Shown piece after piece: positions 61,563 to 64,000 of a stretch of 64,000 bases of DNA. The notes below the pieces were generated by a model that saw only the letters and a list, made by a program, of their open reading frames with translations, did no database searches and was not told the DNA's origin. Position 1 is the first letter of the stretch. Each line of letters starts with the position of its first letter. Source of the DNA: Dermabacter sp. (GTDB lineage: Bacteria > Actinomycetota > Actinomycetes > Actinomycetales > Dermabacteraceae); NCBI GenBank assembly GCA_030538475.1, contig JAUNTX010000011.1, forward strand, positions 1 to 64,000, written 5' to 3'. Both the position numbers and the translations under genes were made by a program.

Positions 61563-62150
61563 ATCAGCGAACAGCGAATCAACGAACGGATCCGCGCCCC
61601 CAAGGTTCTTCTTGTGGGACCCCAGGGTGAACAGGTCGGTGAAGTTCGCATTGACGACGCGCTGCGGCTCGCCGCGGAAGCCGATCTCGACCTCGTCGAG
61701 GTGGCTCCCGGTGCCAACCCGCCCGTCGCTCGTCTCATGGACTACGGGAAGTTCAAGTACGAAGCCAACCTCAAGGCACGCGAGGCTCGTAAGAATCAGG
61801 TCAATACCCAGCAGAAGGAAATTCGCATGGGGCTCAAGATTGACACGCACGATTACGAAACCAAGAAGCGCAACGTCGAGAAGTTCCTGGATGGCGGCGA
61901 CAAGGTTAAGGTCATCATCCGTTTCCGAGGCCGCGAACAGTCCCGTCCCGAGATGGGCATCAAGCTGATGCAGCGCATGGCCGAAGACGTCGCCGAATCT
62001 GGCTTCGTCGAATCGCACCCCCGCCAGGACGGTCGCAGCATGGTCATGGTGCTTGGTCCGAACAAGAAGAAGGCCCAGGCACGCGCCGAAGCCCGCAAGC
62101 GGAAGTCGGACGCCGAGAAGGCCGACGGCAAGCAGTCCAGCGCCGAGTAG
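61563..62150 (+). CDS. infC: Translation initiation factor IF-3 (AUC start codon)
   Basis: 195-aa IF-3: N domain [40 protein letters not shown] and C domain [33 protein letters not shown]. The conserved RINERIR block lies upstream of any ATG, GTG or TTG in this frame: an in-frame TGA is at 61551-61553 and the first usual start (GTG 61614) would delete 17 residues. GAGGAG at 61552-61557 is five bases before ATC 61563, so initiation at AUC is the only consistent reading. Non-AUG starts in infC allow IF-3 to limit its own synthesis in E. coli (AUU) and are known in other bacteria. Confidence 0.95.
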   Translation: MSEQRINERIRAPKVLLVGPQGEQVGEVRIDDALRLAAEADLDLVEVAPGANPPVARLMDYGKFKYEANLKAREARKNQVNTQQKEIRMGLKIDTHDYETKKRNVEKFLDGGDKVKVIIRFRGREQSRPEMGIKLMQRMAEDVAESGFVESHPRQDGRSMVMVLGPNKKKAQARAEARKRKSDAEKADGKQSSAE

Positions 62151-62180
62151 GGCGCGTAACTTACAAGGAGAACAGGCAAC

Positions 62181-62375
62181 ATGCCGAAGAACAAGACTCA
62201 CTCCGGTGCCAAGAAGCGCATTCGCATCACCGGCTCCGGCAAGCTGCAGCGTGAGCGCGCCAACGCGTACCACAAGGCCGAGCACAAGACCTCGCGCCAC
62301 AAGCGCCGCCTCGCTGGCGTGACCGACGTGGCCAAGGCCGACGTCAAGACCCTCAAGCGCATGCTGGGCCGCTGA
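62181..62375 (+). CDS. rpmI: 50S ribosomal protein L35
   Basis: 64-aa basic protein MPKNKTHSGAKKRIRITGSG with the full family pattern ending VAKADVKTLKRMLGR. It has AAGGAG upstream of the ATG and sits between infC and rplT as usual. Confidence 0.98.
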   Translation: MPKNKTHSGAKKRIRITGSGKLQRERANAYHKAEHKTSRHKRRLAGVTDVAKADVKTLKRMLGR

Positions 62376-62428
62376 GCACCGTCCTGCTCACCCTTTCTAG
62401 ACTTACCGACTGACATAAGGAGAACCAC

Positions 62429-62809
62429 GTGGCACGCGTGAAGAGGGCAGTGAACGCCCACAAGAAGCGTCGAGAAATCCTCGAGCAGGCGTCCGGCTAC
62501 CGCGGTCAGCGCTCGCGCCTGTACCGCAAGGCCAAGGAGCAGGTGCTCCACTCGGCGACCTACAACTACCGCGACCGCAAGGTCCGCAAGGGCGACTTCC
62601 GCCGCCTGTGGATCCAGCGCGTGAACGCGGCCGCTCGCGCGAACGGTATGACCTACAACCGCTTCATCCAGGGCCTCGGCCTGGCCGGTGTCGAGGTGGA
62701 TCGCCGGATGCTCGCCGAACTCGCCGTGAACGACCAGGCCGCGTTTGCCGCGCTCGTTCAGGTGGCGAAGAACGCCCTGCCCAAGGACGTCAACGCGCCT
62801 GCCGCCTGA
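62429..62809 (+). CDS. rplT: 50S ribosomal protein L20
   Basis: 126-aa 23S rRNA-binding protein. N-terminal [20 protein letters not shown] and [20 protein letters not shown] are diagnostic. GTG start with AAGGAG. It can act as a translational repressor of its own operon in some bacteria; no L20-binding pseudoknot was identified here. Confidence 0.98.
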   Translation: MARVKRAVNAHKKRREILEQASGYRGQRSRLYRKAKEQVLHSATYNYRDRKVRKGDFRRLWIQRVNAAARANGMTYNRFIQGLGLAGVEVDRRMLAELAVNDQAAFAALVQVAKNALPKDVNAPAA

Positions 62810-62816
62810 TTTCCTC

Positions 62817-63674
62817 ATGGCATCTCCTGAGCGCCCGGATGGTGCGCACCTGAGCCCTCGCAGCGAGCGAGTGCGCAAGGTCGCCGCACTGTCCGGGCGC
62901 TCTGTGCGTGCCAAACAGAACGCCTTTCGCGTGGAGGGCCCCCAGGCCGTGCGCTCGCTGCTCGAGGCCGCCCCTGCTCACGCGCTCGAGGTCTTCCTCA
63001 CCTCGGAGGCCGACGCCGCCCACCCCGAACTGTCCGCGCTCGCGCGCGAGGCAGGCGCCCCGCGCCACGAGGTGAGCGGCGAGGTCATCGCCCACATGGT
63101 GCGCGAACAGGGCCACAGCTCCGTCGCGAACCCGCAGGGCGTGATCGCCGTCGCGCGCCCCGTGGATCGCCCCTGGAGGCAGGTGCTGGACGCGCTGCCC
63201 GCAGAAGGGCCGCTCACCGTCGTGGTGTGCGAGCGCCTCCAGGACCCCGGCAACGCCGGGCTCGTGCTGCGCACCGCGGATGCCGCGGGGGCCGACGCCG
63301 TGTTCTTCGGTGAGGACTCCGCCGACATCTACTCCCCGAAGGTCGTGCGCTCGAGCGTCGGGAGCCTCATGCACGTGAGCGTGGCACGCAAGGTGCCCGT
63401 CGGCCCCCTGCTCGCCGAACTGTCGCGCCGGGGCATCCGCACCGCCGCGACGAGCCCCCGCGCCGCGACCGATCTGTTCCAGTGGTCCGTGCCCGAGCGT
63501 CTCGCCTGGGTCGTGGGCAACGAGGCCCGCGGCCTCACGGAGGACACCCTCGCCGCGTGCGATGAGCGGGTCCGGATCCCGTTGTTCGGGCGCGCCGAAT
63601 CGCTCAACCTCGCGACCGCCGCGACACTGTGCCTCTTTGAATCCGCCCGCGCCCACCGGGCGGTGAATCCGTGA
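62817..63674 (+). CDS. SpoU/TrmH-type rRNA 2'-O-methyltransferase
   Basis: 285-aa SPOUT enzyme. An N-terminal L7Ae-like substrate-binding part (SGRSVRAKQNAFRVEGPQAV) precedes the knotted catalytic domain with CERLQDPGNAGLVLRTADAA, VGNEARGLTED and IPLFGRAESLNLATAATLCL, the three SpoU motifs. Likely target is 23S rRNA; the exact nucleotide is unknown. Conserved place after rplT. ATG 62817 is seven bases after the rplT stop, with no strong ribosome-binding site. Confidence 0.92.
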   Translation: MASPERPDGAHLSPRSERVRKVAALSGRSVRAKQNAFRVEGPQAVRSLLEAAPAHALEVFLTSEADAAHPELSALAREAGAPRHEVSGEVIAHMVREQGHSSVANPQGVIAVARPVDRPWRQVLDALPAEGPLTVVVCERLQDPGNAGLVLRTADAAGADAVFFGEDSADIYSPKVVRSSVGSLMHVSVARKVPVGPLLAELSRRGIRTAATSPRAATDLFQWSVPERLAWVVGNEARGLTEDTLAACDERVRIPLFGRAESLNLATAATLCLFESARAHRAVNP

Positions 63675-64000
63675 GCGCCGAGGCGATTCGCCGCCGGGGA
63701 GGGCGCCGTCCGCTGACGTGGGCGCTCGTCATCCTCCTCGTCGGCACCGTCGCCGGAATACTCGGGCTGGTGCTCACGGGAGAACTGGGCCCGGGTACCC
63801 TCGCCCGCGTCGTGAGCCTCAGCAGTGCGGCCCTAGCCGTCAAGGTCGCCGAGTACCTTGCCCTGACCCTCGCCTTCGGCTACGCCTTCACCCTCTGCCT
63901 CCTGCAACCCGGATCTGGGCGCCAGCGCGGCGATGTCCGCTCGCGCCTGGATGCGGCACAGAAGCGCCTGCTGCACCGCTCGCTCGTCTTCACCGGTGCC
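63671..64000 (+). CDS. Membrane protein, possibly CopD/cytochrome oxidase assembly-like (partial)
   Basis: Starts with GTG inside the stop of the SpoU gene (GTGA) and runs off the window after 110 codons. The visible part has a basic N terminus, a first membrane helix (TWALVILLVGTVAGILGLVL), a loop and a second hydrophobic segment (YLALTLAFGYAFTLCLLQP), then a charged stretch. This resembles the N terminus of actinobacterial CopD / cytochrome c oxidase assembly membrane proteins, but no metal-binding motif is visible in this part, so the call is tentative. Confidence 0.45.
   Translation, partial: MSAEAIRRRGGRRPLTWALVILLVGTVAGILGLVLTGELGPGTLARVVSLSSAALAVKVAEYLALTLAFGYAFTLCLLQPGSGRQRGDVRSRLDAAQKRLLHRSLVFTGA

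Overview
This is chromosomal DNA from a high-G+C Gram-positive bacterium (Actinomycetota, probably Micrococcales). Support comes from the dcw cluster that runs without ftsA or ddl into sepF, yggT and divIVA, from the co-occurrence of LexA, NrdR, HelR-type ATPase, PAC2, DUF3040, DUF3054 and DUF1844 proteins, from GTG starts with GTGA/ATGA overlaps, and from TANNNT -10 boxes placed 6-7 bases before start codons. MurE carries the DNPR motif typical of meso-diaminopimelate ligases, which would suit a Dermabacteraceae-like genome (Dermabacter, Brachybacterium, Helcobacillus), but the genus is an inference. No rRNA, tRNA, CRISPR array, intact insertion sequence or prophage was seen. LAYOUT: 1-6.85 kb holds a conserved housekeeping block (YbjN, miaA, dapF, RsmC-like methyltransferase, hflX, dinG-like helicase). 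6.9-15.4 kb looks like an accessory insert between dinG and lexA. It has a five-gene export operon (two paralogous lipoproteins, an adaptor with a peptidoglycan-binding domain, an ABC ATPase and a FtsX-type permease), a methyltransferase relic, a class IV aminotransferase diverging from a MerR regulator, and a LysR / EamA / NAD(P)-binding protein cassette. 15.4-24.3 kb holds lexA diverging from a LysM membrane protein (a likely SOS division inhibitor), nrdR, a HelR-like ATPase, a PAC2 protein, a cold-shock protein, a SpeE-like enzyme, DNA polymerase IV and a DUF3040 protein. 24.3-44.8 kb is the division and cell wall cluster: a long operator region, mraZ, a candidate mraW RNA hairpin, rsmH, ftsL, ftsI, murE, murF, mraY, murD, ftsW, murG, murC, ftsQ, ftsZ, pgeF, sepF, yggT, divIVA, lspA and an RluD-type pseudouridine synthase. 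44.8-55.3 kb holds dnaE and histidine genes (hisD, hisC, hisB, hisH, hisA) interleaved with conserved unknowns (DUF3054, a 251-aa acidic protein, a 53-aa membrane protein) and an SseB protein. 55.3-60.8 kb has an MFS transporter facing a YclNOPQ-like siderophore importer operon with an IdeR/DtxR-type iron box. 60.8-64 kb has a DUF1844 gene, infC with an AUC start, rpmI, rplT, a SpoU rRNA methyltransferase and the start of a membrane protein cut by the window end. HOW IT WORKS TOGETHER: the dcw genes are tightly coupled, with five 4-base overlaps from murF to ftsQ. They lie behind a mraZ promoter threaded by three 10-bp-phased MraZ boxes, with four more box pairs on the opposite strand upstream; ftsZ has its own promoter. 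The LexA box sits between lexA and the LysM gene, so DNA damage could be coupled to a division block. At least twelve genes show a -10 box 6-7 bases before the start codon, predicting leaderless transcripts; in two of them (dapF, hisD) the preceding gene's stop codon is part of the -10 box. The most unusual items are the MraZ operator array, the chimeric tandem duplication in the lipoprotein/adaptor operon, the stop-codon promoters and the 23-bp repeat upstream of lexA and the speE-like gene.
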